DNA from: Ophiostoma sp. CBS 140.51
Lineage: Eukaryota > Ascomycota > Sordariomycetes > Ophiostomatales > Ophiostomataceae
Reading direction: 5' to 3'
Length of the DNA: 39,949 nucleotides
NCBI GenBank assembly: GCA_029298735.1
Contig: JANSLP010000296.1
Coordinates: forward strand, 1 to 39,949
The position numbers and the translations under genes were made by a program. Below, in pieces: positions 21,284 to 31,612 of the stretch (positions are counted from its first letter, which is position 1; each line of letters opens with the position of its first letter). The notes under the pieces were generated by a model, which searched no databases, was not told where the DNA came from, and saw only the letters and a list, made by a program, of their open reading frames with translations.

Positions 21284-24025
21284 TGTGCCGTGTATGTAAT
21301 GTGTGATTATATTGTCATGATATGTAATTTTATAATGAGGAGAATGAAGGCAATCAAAACAAAAGTGAATAAATGAAATCAGAAACCAGTGAAAAGCAAA
21401 CTTGCGTGACTCTCAAAGAATCGCAGTATGTTAGTTGTAGGGGTTCTCTCCGACATACCAGAGTATGGAGTAAAATGCTCCGAACTCCGGTGTACGGTGG
21501 GTGCCCAAATTAAGGAAAAGAAAAATACCACGGAATATAGTCCGAAAAGCGTGACAAGAAAATACAACACCGACCTCTCCTTCTCCCCCTCTCTTCTCCC
21601 CAACTCGTTGCCTTTTTTGGCCCCCACTCTTATCATCCCTCCTCATCCAGGATTTGCTCCGACATCCGATGCAACGACATCCTGGCGACAGTCAAGCGAC
21701 GTGAAGCGTCCGTCGTACCTGGTGAGCTTTTAGGTCCCTCTTAAGTGTCATTTAGGTATGTGTTGTTTTTGTCGTCGGTCGCCAGGAACGATCTTAGAAG
21801 GACGTTGGAACATGCAGTAGTGCTGTGGATGCGAGGGTGGGCGGCATTTTGCTGCTCTTTTGCAGACAGACCAAGACATTGCTGCAGGACATTCTGCAGG
21901 GTGTCGTGCTGTGTCAATTATGTGAACAAGACCACGAATACGACACAAAGCGCACAGGCTCACAGGCTCGACAACTTCCTGCAGATCAATTGCGACATGG
22001 AGTTTAAAGCGGATCGCCGTCGACACTTTGTCGGCGCGCACAATGGTTCTGTCCCCGTTCAAGCCCGTGTAAGTGAGTGACCCCTGGTGCCATTCTGGTC
22101 AAATGCGGGGTTCTGATTGGCCCATCTACCCCTGTCGTCAACCCGTCCACTTTTGTTTGATGGCTGATCATCAACACGTGTGCCCAAACCTCATCCAGAC
22201 TTGTCGAAATCGTGAACTCCCGTTGACCTACTACAATACCCTTGAGGTGTCGATGGATACTGGGACTAAGTAAGAGAGACCCGCGCTCACGGCTAAAACA
22301 ACCTTTAGACTTGTTTTTGGGCCTCCCTTTTTTTGAGCTCCTCTATTTCCCCCCCCGTCTGTGTTCCATTTGCTTGTTCGCATCAAGACTTTTACCCACG
22401 TCTTGGCTGGCCCTGTTCCCCATTTTGTCCCCTTTTGCCTCCTCTGTCTTCCCTTTCCCATCCTCTAATATCCACTCCGATCGGCTTTGTTGAGTCTTGT
22501 TTCGACCGGTTTATCGGTCGAGTGGCTAGCTCGTCGAGCATACTTACATCGGAACCCATTTCTTTTTTCTTCGCCGACGTTTTTTCCTTGATTTCCTGCA
22601 GAAGTGGCGGTTTGAGGGGCGGCTCTTTTTGCTCGGCGTTTTCTGGTGTTTCTTGTCCTGCAAGCCACCCGGCCCTGCCAAGTAACGCCCAGTGGGCTTG
22701 TCCACATGTTCCTGGAGATATTTGTGTTCTGCATTTTGTCTTAGATACACCACAGAAGTACTATATACTGTCGTACTATACCGATGGCATGTTGATACAA
22801 GATCCGACATGTAACGGTGGATGACTACACAACAACGACAGGGATAACATGGCGACCTTGGTGGACATGCAGAGGACTTACATGTACTCGTACCAGAAAA
22901 TAAAACATAACGAGGTCCAAAAAATCTAAACAGGATCATCATGAAGGTTTGCTAGAAGAAGACGACAGACAGATCCACTTGGACTGGCTGCTTGCTGGGT
23001 AGATGCAGCCGGCCAGCCTCTTGCTCGCTGTTTCTTTCTTTTTCTCTATGATCCTTCCCAGCTTCTCCGTCCTCTCTCCGTGCACCTCCGTCGTTTCCCT
23101 TGCACTCGGCTACACCGGCACTCCGGACCTCGCCCAGTGCAAGTCAGTCCCTGCCTAGTCGGCCCTCTTCTGCCCTACCTCGTCTTCTGCCCCATCTTCT
23201 CGATGCTTGATCCTGGATAGACAGACGACAGCTCGTTCCTTCATGCATGTTGCTGTTGATTCCGTCTCTTTTGTCCTTGGGTAACTTTGCCTGCCTTGCA
23301 GATGTCCATCATCGCTACCCTGTCCTGCGCATCCCATCCTCTCAGCCCATTCCCTCCACGAATGGTAAGCGTTGTATTTGCATGCTGCCCCTCAGCCATT
23401 CTGGACCAGACGCGAAGATGTAACCGCAATGGCATACCGAGAGACTTTGTCGAGTACTTATTTTGATTTTTTTTTTTGTTCTTGATTCTTCAACACGTGG
23501 GCATCCTATTGAGAGGCTGCGTCATCATTTTCACGACCCGTTGTGATGTCCCCCTCTAGTCGTCTGTATGCTATCGGGATGCGAGGCGGGGAATATAGTC
23601 CGATTTTCATGTGCGGCGCCTTTTCACTGTACGTTCCTCCCATAGCAACACAACAGAGGGGTTCGGATGACGGCTGGTTGTTTATGGGAGTACCCCTCCA
23701 TCGACCGAGACCTAGGAATCAGGCAAGCGAGGAGGGACAGAAACTCGCGAGACCCTAGAAGCTGACCGAGAACACAAAAGGACGGATGCAGATGTAGATA
23801 CGTTCTAGAATGTGAAGGATGTGGAGCTCGCGTTGCCTGCTTTTCAATTCATCTGGTGTTGAGGCCGGTGGTTGTCGGGGTTGGGGGCCGTCCTTGTTTG
23901 TCCCCAGCAGCTCCCTCAAATGCCCCATCTCCAAGGTGCCCGCATAGATCGGCAATGCCAAACACATGGTCGACACCAGAAGAGAGGAAAAACACTACAC
24001 ACGCGAGTCCACCTCTGCTGAAAAC
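21284..24025. other. Shared upstream region of the oxidase (-) and phospholipase (+) genes
   Basis: No gene I can support. The two flanking genes diverge from this stretch. A TATAAAA word lies on the minus strand at 21334-21328, about 45 nt from the oxidase ATG, which is rather close. CACGTGGG lies at 23494-23501, about 670 nt before the phospholipase. Long pyrimidine-rich tracts occur at 22320-22490 and 23020-23180. Confidence 0.55.
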
Positions 24026-24032
24026 TATATAA
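24026..24032 (+). promoter_or_regulatory. TATA box (TATATAA) of the phospholipase C gene
   Basis: TATATAA lies 141 nt before the ATG at 24167. No ATG lies between the two, which supports 24167 as the start. Confidence 0.6.
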
Positions 24033-24166
24033 TACGGTACCAGGGTCGCTTCCCATAATTCCGTCCGTCTGTCTCTCGTTTCTAGCCCAAGCTGCTGCCG
24101 ATCTCCCAGAGCTCCTCCGAGTTTCAGATTCACGAAGCATCACCAGCTTCTTTTGCTGTTGTCAAC

Positions 24167-26701
24167 ATGCCTCCCTCGCGCCCTTCCACCATGTCCAAGT
24201 TCACGACGGCGGCCCTCCTGGGTCTCGCTGCCACCGTCCAGGCGGCTACGTCCCTGGGCGAGATCAAGCACGTCGTCATGATGATGATGGAGAACCGTTC
24301 TCTTCAGCATGTGAGTCGCGCGCACTTTCTAATTTGATTTATACACGAGCCTCACTGACATTATAGTACTTTGGTACCATGGCTGGTGTCCGTGGTTTCG
24401 CCGACCCCAATGTCCAGATCAACCCCAAGAACAACCTTCCCATCTGGTACCAGTAAGTCGCTCGCCCTCCGTCCTTGTATTTTATTCGGCCCTAACAGAC
24501 AGACCCGTCGACACCCTCACAGATGAGGCCGACTACCTGCTGCCGTACTGGCTCAACTACGAAAACACCGAGGAGGGCTACAACAAGTCGCAGTGCCTCT
24601 GTGCTGGTGCCAACAACTGGATCCCCACGCACCAGGCCATGAACTTCGGTGCCAACGACCAGTGGGCCGTCATTGACGACCCGCAGGCCTGGGGCTACTT
24701 CAAGCGCCAGGACATTGCCTACCACTTTGCCCTCGCCGAGTCATACACGCTGGCCGACATGTACCACGCCGCCATTATGTCCAACACTGACCCTAACCGC
24801 TGGTACTGGCAGTCGGGCACCATCAACGTACCCGGCGGCAAGACCCCGCTCGGCAGCGGCGGTGTTGTGCTCGACGACAACCAGAGCAACGGCTGTGTCG
24901 CCACCAACCTCGACTGTCTGCCCCTGCAGTGGCCCGCTTTCGCCCAGAAGCTCGACGAGGCCGGCGTCGACTGGCGCTCGTACCAGCAGTCGTACAACTG
25001 GGCCACCAACAACGGTCTGTTCTACTTTGAAGCCTTCCAGAACGCCGCCGAAAACTCAAGCCTCTATCAGCGTGGTCTGGCCTTTGACGGTGATAACTCG
25101 CTTGAGTCCTTCAAGGCGGCCGCCGCCAACGGCACTCTGCCCGAGGTCTCCTGGTGCTTCCCTCCCGGCAACCTCCAGGAGCACCCGCCTTACACGCCCC
25201 AGGACGGTGCCTGGTGGATCAACGAGATTGTCAACGCCACCATCAACGGCCCCAACTACAACGACACCGTCATCCTGCTGAACTGGGACGAGGCCGGCGG
25301 CTGGGGTGATGCCGTTCTTCCCGTTGTCTCGCCCAACGGTACTGCAGATAAGTCTCCCATCGCGTGTCATTACTTGACTCCCATCGTTTTGTTTGCCGTT
25401 CTTTTGCTATGCTTCTCCTTCCTTACAAAGTTGATTGAAGGAGGTCCTTGCCTATTACTCTTTCCTCTGATACCAACCTTGTTGCCCTTCGCTCCTGCCG
25501 TTTTCTCTCTACTTGCACTCATTGCCCGTTGCTCCTTCCTTATGCCCATCGCACCTTCCTCATTACCCGGAGCTAGTTGCCGCTCCCGATGACGGCCCCA
25601 CTTTTAGCCGACTCACATCCGGAAAATCACCACCCTCTTCCAAAACACTCCATTATGCTTCTAACTCATTTCTTTTGCGTTTTCTTTCATTCTTAAGCGT
25701 TTAAAAATCGTCTAACATGATTTCTCACGTGAATGGATGGAGGATCCGTACGGTACTCTTGGATACACCTGGAGCGGTCCTGGTGTTCGTATTCCTCTCA
25801 TCATGATCTCTCCTTACACTCGTGGCGGTCACGTCTTCACCGAGCGTGGTGATCACTCCTCGATTCTGCTGTTCCTCGAGGAGTGGCTGGCTGCACGTGG
25901 CTACGAGGGCCTGAGTACTGAGGACACCATGTCTGACTGGCGTCGCGAGCACGAGTCGAACCTTGTCAACGCTTTTGACTTTGAGAATGTGAGTCTTCTT
26001 CTCGTCGTGGTGGTGATGGTGGTGACGGGACGGACCCACTTTTTACACTTTTATGCTTCCCGGGTACGGACCCACTTTTGACTAACACTACCTCTTCTCT
26101 CTCCTTCTAGCCCGACTTCTCCAAGCCCGACCTGCCGGTGCCGCAGACACCTATCCAGGATGACGAGGGCAACATGCTGGGCCTGTACGCGGGCTACTGT
26201 TCGAAGGTGTACGGCACGAGCTGCTCGAGCGACGAGTACTACCTGCCGTACCCGTACGGCAAGCAGACGGAGGAGGACGCTCTGTACTTTGAGGATGGCT
26301 TCAAGGGAGTGCGCGGTGAGCTGACCGAGGGCCGCTACCTGGTCTTTGAAAGCAACGGCTACGCCCTGTACACCGACGGCACCTCCAAGCAGTTCAGCGC
26401 GACGCCCGCGACCGCGCAGCACGAAGACATTCACCAGCGGTGGGTGCTGCACGCGCTGGAGCCCGAGGGCACGAGCTTCTACATTACGAGCGCGGTGAAC
26501 AACTACTATGTCTCGCAACACTCGTCCCTCTCGATTTCGGAGAGCGGTGCTGAGACGTACAACATTACGTACATGGGCTCGAGCCAGTACAAGCTGCAAA
26601 AGGAGAACGGCGACTACCTCAACATTGACAGCAACGGCGAGCTGTCGTTTGTATCGACCCCAGTCGGCTACAACGTGTACAGTGTGACGTACCACTCGTA
26701 G
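24167..26701 (+). CDS. Secreted phosphoesterase-family phospholipase C
   Basis: Hydrolyses the phosphodiester head group of phospholipids outside the cell (phosphoesterase family PF04185). Exons: 24167-24310, 24367-24452, 24503-25347, 25729-25988, 26111-26701; 641 aa. Three introns are GT-AG (56, 50 and 122 nt); the third in order (25348-25728) is a predicted AT-AC intron, listed separately. A signal peptide covers about residues 1-26; the second ATG (24191) would give a shorter leader. Catalytic landmarks: MMENRSLQHYFGTMAG (40-55), NWDEAGGW (337-344) and ERGDHSS (397-403). In the first motif the family usually has F-D after S; here it is L-Q. YFKRQDI and NTDPNRWYW are further family blocks. 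Residues about 480-641 are a beta-rich C-terminal domain. A Zn2Cys6 regulator converges from the other side. Confidence 0.92.
25348..25728 (+). other. Predicted U2-type AT-AC intron (381 nt) in the phospholipase C gene
   Basis: The frame must skip from NGTA to EWMEDPYG. The sequence at the two ends is GCAG then ATAAGT, and TTTCTCAC then GTGAATGG. Cutting at AT (25348) and AC (25728) joins GCA-G to GT-GAA and restores T-A-G-E-W in frame (phase 1 to 2). ATAAGT is the normal 5' splice consensus with the first G replaced by A. CTAAC lies at 25712-25716, 12 nt before the end. No GT-AG pair gives the right frame without losing conserved residues: the only nearby AG (25741-25742) needs a phase 0 donor, and every phase 0 GT in the area is a poor match. 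Without splicing, translation stops at TGA 25590. Confidence 0.75.
26030..26079. repeat. Direct 14-bp repeat inside the last phospholipase intron
   Basis: ACGGACCCACTTTT occurs at 26030-26043 and again at 26066-26079, 36 nt apart, just before the CTAAC branch site of the 122-nt intron (25989-26110). It looks like a small tandem duplication. Confidence 0.8.
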
Positions 26702-27272
26702 GGCGGTATTGAGGTGAGGCAGGAAAGGGGAAAGGAAACACGATCATGACAACGATCAATGCTGAATGATGCATGAATGTACGAAGGATCACGGAGGAAG
26801 AGGTGTGGTAGGATGGTGACAGGAGGGGGACGATGGATAAAAATGTTGGAGTGAGACAGAAGGAAAACGAGACGCCATAGATCGTATCTGGTAGCACTCG
26901 AACAATACAACACAGCCCTTGAAATACTTTATGTGGCACGGGAGAAGGCGAGTGGGAGTGAAACAAATGAGAATGTATTTTGAAAATATCGGGCACGGGA
27001 CTCAAAAACCAGAAGAAAAAGGTAACATGTAAAGGCATCGCACGTCACGTCGACTAAGTAGTTCACTCTGAAACAGTGTATTATTTGTAAGTTGTGATAT
27101 TTGTAGTGATTTGCAGTAATCCAGTAGTCCACCCAATGCGACCTCCGTGGTATTCGTTTATCGTAATCGTGACAGTGAGAGATAAAAGTGACAGAAAAAA
27201 ACAGAAATGGTAAAAGAAACACTAGTAGTTGTACACTCAATGTCGTCGCTGCTCTGCGTAGCTCGTCTTTGC
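26702..27272. other. 3' intergenic region between convergent phospholipase and regulator genes
   Basis: No gene. It holds the 3' flanks of both neighbours and only short frames without a recognisable domain. Confidence 0.6.
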
Positions 27273-30128
27273 TCACCCCACCCTGCTGCCCATAAACTGT
27301 TGCTGCTGGCGTTGCTGCTGTACACCATGTGGACCGCTCGTGGTGGACATCCAAAGACTGCCGTTGCGACTCGCACCCGGCGGGTTGTTGTTCACGGGGT
27401 TGGTGTTGACCGTGACGGCCGGGCTAGCAGTGCAGTCGTTGTTGACCGTGGCGTCGGTGCTGCAGGCCCTCTCAACATTGGCGACGTTGGCGACATTCGA
27501 AGTCTCGCGCATCAGACTGTCGAAAAAGGCCATGTCGACACCCTGGAAGGCCCAAGGGTCAGCGGCGCCGATGCTGTTGCCATTGTGTTGGGTGTTGGAG
27601 GTGGTGGCGCCCGGGTAGAGCAGACCGACAGGCGGCTGGTTCGACGCTATGGGGTCGTTTTCGGCGAGGCAGGAGGGGAAGGACGGTTGAGCGTTAACAT
27701 CGGGAACCATGCCGAGGTGGGGTTGGTGTTGTTGTTGCTGTTGATGGTGGTGCGGCAGAGTTTGTTGAGCTTGTTGGTGGGTTTGATGAGGCGACGGGAT
27801 AGGGGAAGGCACCAGACGCGGGACAACCATGCCCTCACCACTGCCACCACCAACACTAAAGGCCGGCGTATCCTGTGTCGGGTGGGCCTCCTTTGTGATT
27901 TCGCCGTCACGGGCAATGGTAATGAAGCCGACGTAGGGGACGGAGATGCGCAGTTTGCCGGCCGCCGCCGCAGCACTCGCAGCTGCACGGCCTTCTGCGT
28001 GGTCTGCCTTGTCGCAGGCGGCACCTTCGGCGCTGTCGCACTCCTTGCTGCCACCTAGGCCGCCGTTGCGACTGCAGAGCGACTCCAGCGCGTGACTGGA
28101 TCCCATGGCGGTGTCGGCCTCGATGGCGAGCAGCTGCCGCAACAAATCGACACTGGTCTCGCTAATGGTGTCTTCCTCGTTGAGCTTGCCGACCAGGTCC
28201 ATGCTGTCCAGGGCCTCTTCCATCATGGCGCGGTCCGACAGGCGCTGGTGGGCCAAGACATTGCTGGCGGGGCCGTGCTGGGCGGTGTGGCGGTGGCCGT
28301 CAATGTGGACCAAAATCAAAGTCAAGGAGGCCATGAGTGCAAAGAATTCGAGCAGACGACAGCAGCATGCACTGCTATTAAAGCTGCGGAAGAGCACATA
28401 GCGACTCAAAACTTCGCGCGACGCACTCACGGACGCGACACGGCTGTACTCGAGGCGACGCTGGTCGGCAGCAGTGATGATGGTCGAGGGCGGCGGGTGC
28501 AGCATGTAGGGTAGGTGCAGTTGGTTCAGAATGTTGTAGTACAGGACCTGGTTGGTGAGGCGGACCATTTCCCAGACGCTCTGTTCGTGGTCTCCCGGCG
28601 GCACAGCGGCCATGTTGGGCGCTAGCCACCAGCGACTCGGTAAGGTGGCGGCAATGCGCTGCATTTCGCGGTCAATCTGTTCGGTGGTAGTGTGGTCGTC
28701 GAAACGGTGCCCGCGGTCGTTGCGGTCCAAGATGTAGCTGGTAATCATGCTGAGTTTCTGTTCGAGCTGGCCCATGGGTGTGTCGTTGCGGAGCATCTCG
28801 TTGGAGGCGATGGGGGCTTCAAAGGCAGCTTGCGGGAGGCCCAACAAGAGGCAGAGGAAACGTTCTGCACTCAGGATTCTGTACCACAAAAACTGCGGAT
28901 CAAGACTGTGCGTGCCGGTCATGGACAACGATGTGAATGTGGACGAGACGGAGACAGATACAGGCGCTGTCGTGGTGGATGTCGACGCCGGGTTACGGTG
29001 TGGCCGACGCGGAATACACATCAGCTGTGCCAATGAGAGAGCCCGCCGCCAAGTCAGCCATGCCCGACGCAGACGGCCCGCATTGCCCCGGTACATGGCC
29101 TCGAGCATAATGCACTCGAGACCGTCCAATGTATCGAGTGTATCCAGCAAAGCATCGTTCGCCGTCACCAGACGCGCCGCCGTGTCGCCCAGTCGGGTAA
29201 TGATGTTTCGTACAGGCTCGGACAACTGGCCCCCGTCGAGCTCCTTTTGGGCCAACGGGTCTGACCCTTGCAAGACCATGGCAATCAGCAGCATCTGGCG
29301 GGCGATGATGACTGGATGCGTCTGTGGTGTGTGTCGCGTGCGCAGTTCGCCTGGTGGCCAGAACCCGCTCTTTTGAATGTCCTGCTGTGAGCGCACGACG
29401 ATCTGGTAGTAGTTGTAGGCGGTGTCGGCACACGACGCGATAAGGTCGAGGTCGTGCTGTGGCGGGTAGACCGCGAGGAGGGCCGATGACAGTTCCTGAA
29501 ACGATTGAGAGTTGGCGGCGATGGAGGACGGCATCACTTTGGCAAAGTTGTGGGACGGCATGGCCACGGCAGTCGATGTATCACTTGCAGCGGGCGTGGG
29601 CATGCTGCTGGCGGCCGTGGCAGACGACGACGATGACGACGTGGCCGTCGTGGCCGTGTCCGGGGATTGGTCCCGACTGCGGCGGTGTGGAGGGTGAGGA
29701 GGGAGTTGGACGGGGAGTTGTGTTGCGAGATGGGGCAGGCTGCCGGGCTGTATCGGTATGCTTCCTGGGTTCTGACCTGCCTGGTGCACCAGCTGCTGGA
29801 TCATCGCCTCGACACGCACGATTCGGTCACCCACCAGCCGGCTCTTGACCGTCGGCGTCGTCGGGTCTTCGGGAAACTCTTGGCTCACACACGGCAGACA
29901 GCGCTTGGTGCAGCCGATGCAGACGGCGTCGCCCGGTTGCGCAAACGTGCAGCGGACTTTGCGCCGCTTGCATTCCCAGCAGGTGTGTGTTCCCTTGCGG
30001 ACCTTGCGGCGTTTGGGCTCGGGGCTGTCGGTGCCAGCTCCTCCTGGGTTGTGGCCCGTCACCGAACTTGTGTCCGCGGTAGACGGCGGCCCAGGCGTGG
30101 GTGTGGGTCTGTCTTCTCTTTCCTCCAT
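27273..30128 (-). CDS. Zn(II)2Cys6 fungal transcription factor
   Basis: Nuclear DNA-binding regulator, intronless, 951 aa. The start ATG at 30128 is followed by an acidic, Pro/Ser-rich leader and a basic stretch PKRRKVRKG (38-46) that can serve as a nuclear signal. The binuclear zinc cluster is Cys50, 53, 60, 70, 73 and 80 (C-x2-C-x6-C-x9-C-x2-C-x6-C) with an extra Cys77. A linker and a short helical region follow (DRIVRVEAMIQQLVHQ, a likely dimer element). After a Ser/Thr/Ala-rich stretch comes the fungal-specific middle homology region: RAWLTWRRALSLAQLM, then WYRILSAERFLCLLLGLP, at about residues 355-440. The C-terminal third is rich in Gln, His and Asn and may be an activation region. Targets are unknown; the nearby phospholipase and transporter are candidates only by position. 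Confidence 0.93.
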   Translation of the reverse strand: MEEREDRPTPTPGPPSTADTSSVTGHNPGGAGTDSPEPKRRKVRKGTHTCWECKRRKVRCTFAQPGDAVCIGCTKRCLPCVSQEFPEDPTTPTVKSRLVGDRIVRVEAMIQQLVHQAGQNPGSIPIQPGSLPHLATQLPVQLPPHPPHRRSRDQSPDTATTATSSSSSSATAASSMPTPAASDTSTAVAMPSHNFAKVMPSSIAANSQSFQELSSALLAVYPPQHDLDLIASCADTAYNYYQIVVRSQQDIQKSGFWPPGELRTRHTPQTHPVIIARQMLLIAMVLQGSDPLAQKELDGGQLSEPVRNIITRLGDTAARLVTANDALLDTLDTLDGLECIMLEAMYRGNAGRLRRAWLTWRRALSLAQLMCIPRRPHRNPASTSTTTAPVSVSVSSTFTSLSMTGTHSLDPQFLWYRILSAERFLCLLLGLPQAAFEAPIASNEMLRNDTPMGQLEQKLSMITSYILDRNDRGHRFDDHTTTEQIDREMQRIAATLPSRWWLAPNMAAVPPGDHEQSVWEMVRLTNQVLYYNILNQLHLPYMLHPPPSTIITAADQRRLEYSRVASVSASREVLSRYVLFRSFNSSACCCRLLEFFALMASLTLILVHIDGHRHTAQHGPASNVLAHQRLSDRAMMEEALDSMDLVGKLNEEDTISETSVDLLRQLLAIEADTAMGSSHALESLCSRNGGLGGSKECDSAEGAACDKADHAEGRAAASAAAAAGKLRISVPYVGFITIARDGEITKEAHPTQDTPAFSVGGGSGEGMVVPRLVPSPIPSPHQTHQQAQQTLPHHHQQQQQHQPHLGMVPDVNAQPSFPSCLAENDPIASNQPPVGLLYPGATTSNTQHNGNSIGAADPWAFQGVDMAFFDSLMRETSNVANVANVERACSTDATVNNDCTASPAVTVNTNPVNNNPPGASRNGSLWMSTTSGPHGVQQQRQQQQFMGSRVG

Positions 30129-31558
30129 GGTGGAAGTGTACTGTGGATGTGTATGGGTAAGGTGGATGAGATAATGGGATTATGGGTACGGCTGAGGTAC
30201 GGAGAAGACGGCTCGCAAGATGCGAGACGGCGGTCCGTGAGAGATGTCAGAGGGTGATGATTAAGTAAAGGAAATGCCAGTGAGAAAAAGAAATAGAAAT
30301 GGAGAACCATGAAAGGTGGATGACCCGAGAGGCGGAGCGAAGTGAAATGGGTCCGAAACAGTGGTAAGAATCAAGGGCAGGAGTGGAAAGAAAGTGGAAA
30401 GGGTAAGAGAGTGAGATGGATGAGATGGATGAGACGAGATGGATTGATGGATTGATGGATTGACAGACGTGGCAGGCAGGCAAAATACGGTTGGATAACC
30501 GCCAACAGGCGCCTGATCTGACAGAGACGGCCCACGGCGACGGCTCACGGCTCACATCTACAGCACCCAGACTTTCCAAATGAGACGAGTTGATGCGAGA
30601 CGATGCAACGGCTCTCCGCGAAAGATGAAGTCGCTTGCGGTAGCTCGTATGACGTGAGCAGGTGAAGAAGAATACGAGTGTGTGTAGATATGTGCGGCGG
30701 TCGAAAAGTAGACGAGACGGAGCCCGCCGCTCAATGAGGTAGGTGAGAAAGAGAGTTGATTGTGTACGTCGTAAGATATGTCGGATAGGTCTGTCTGTCT
30801 GTCGGCGTTCCGAAATCTGTCCCGAGATCTCTCATCTTCAACAAACTTAAAGTCCACGGGACACAAGACGTGACTTCAATTGTCTCCGAATGGACCTCCT
30901 CTCGTGTAAGTCGAATATCGAATATGTTTATGGCGTTATGTCTCCTTCTCTCTCCACGTTTTGATATCAGAAGTTCGCCCGAGCCCACTGGAGAAGGGAG
31001 TTCGGGGCAAATAAAGTAGGGGAGAACAAGGAGAACAAGAGTGAAAAGTACCACTAAAGGAGGCTCCAGCTGATTAATGAGCCTGGGGCCAGGCAGGTTT
31101 TGGCGTTTGACCGCGCTCCAACAGATACGGGCCACCCACAAGCACATGTTCCAAAACGGGCAGTCGTTCGCCCGAGAACGTGGACTGGCCTTGTAAGTCC
31201 TCCTTTTTTTTACAGAGTATTATGGGCCAAAAAATATGTGACAGCCCGGAGACTTGGAGTGGGTCTTCTCACTTCTCACCAGGACTTTACGGACTACTGT
31301 TTTTCGCTGGTTCCCGCCACATTTCGCCGAGCGGCGGACGAAGGCCAAAAGGCAGAAAGGGCAGACGGGCGAAAAGACTCGACAAAGCTAGTCAGCAAGG
31401 CCGGAGGCAAGCGAGGGAAGCACTTTCCACGCTATCAGACGTCGTAATGTGAGCACGGCGAAAAGGGAGTGAGAACGGACCCAACAAAGGAACAAAGACG
31501 AAACGTCCAAGAATACCGACCTGACGCCAGCAAAATCAAAATGCACCCAAAAAAGGAA

Positions 31559-31612
31559 GCAAAAACAGCAAAAACAGCAAAAACAGCAAAAACAGCAAAA
31601 ACGGCAAAAACA
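31559..31612. repeat. 9-bp minisatellite (GCAAAAACA)6
   Basis: Six tandem copies of GCAAAAACA with one mismatch (copy 5 ends in G). It lies in a non-coding stretch and would read Lys-Thr-Ala in one frame, but there is no sign of a gene. Confidence 0.92.

Noticed and set aside
25348..25728. U12-type (minor spliceosome) reading of the AT-AC intron
   Set aside because: The 5' end is ATAAGT rather than ATATCC, and the branch word is a normal CTAAC. As far as I know, the minor spliceosome is absent from filamentous ascomycetes.
25337..25742. GT-AG alternatives for the same intron (donors at 25339 or 25352, acceptor AG at 25741-25742)
   Set aside because: Neither donor has the phase needed for the D-P-Y-G frame, and they would drop the conserved E-W residues.
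27207..28058. Frames of 283 and about 210 codons on the + strand opposite the Zn2Cys6 factor
   Set aside because: Antisense to a well-supported regulator and without domains of their own.
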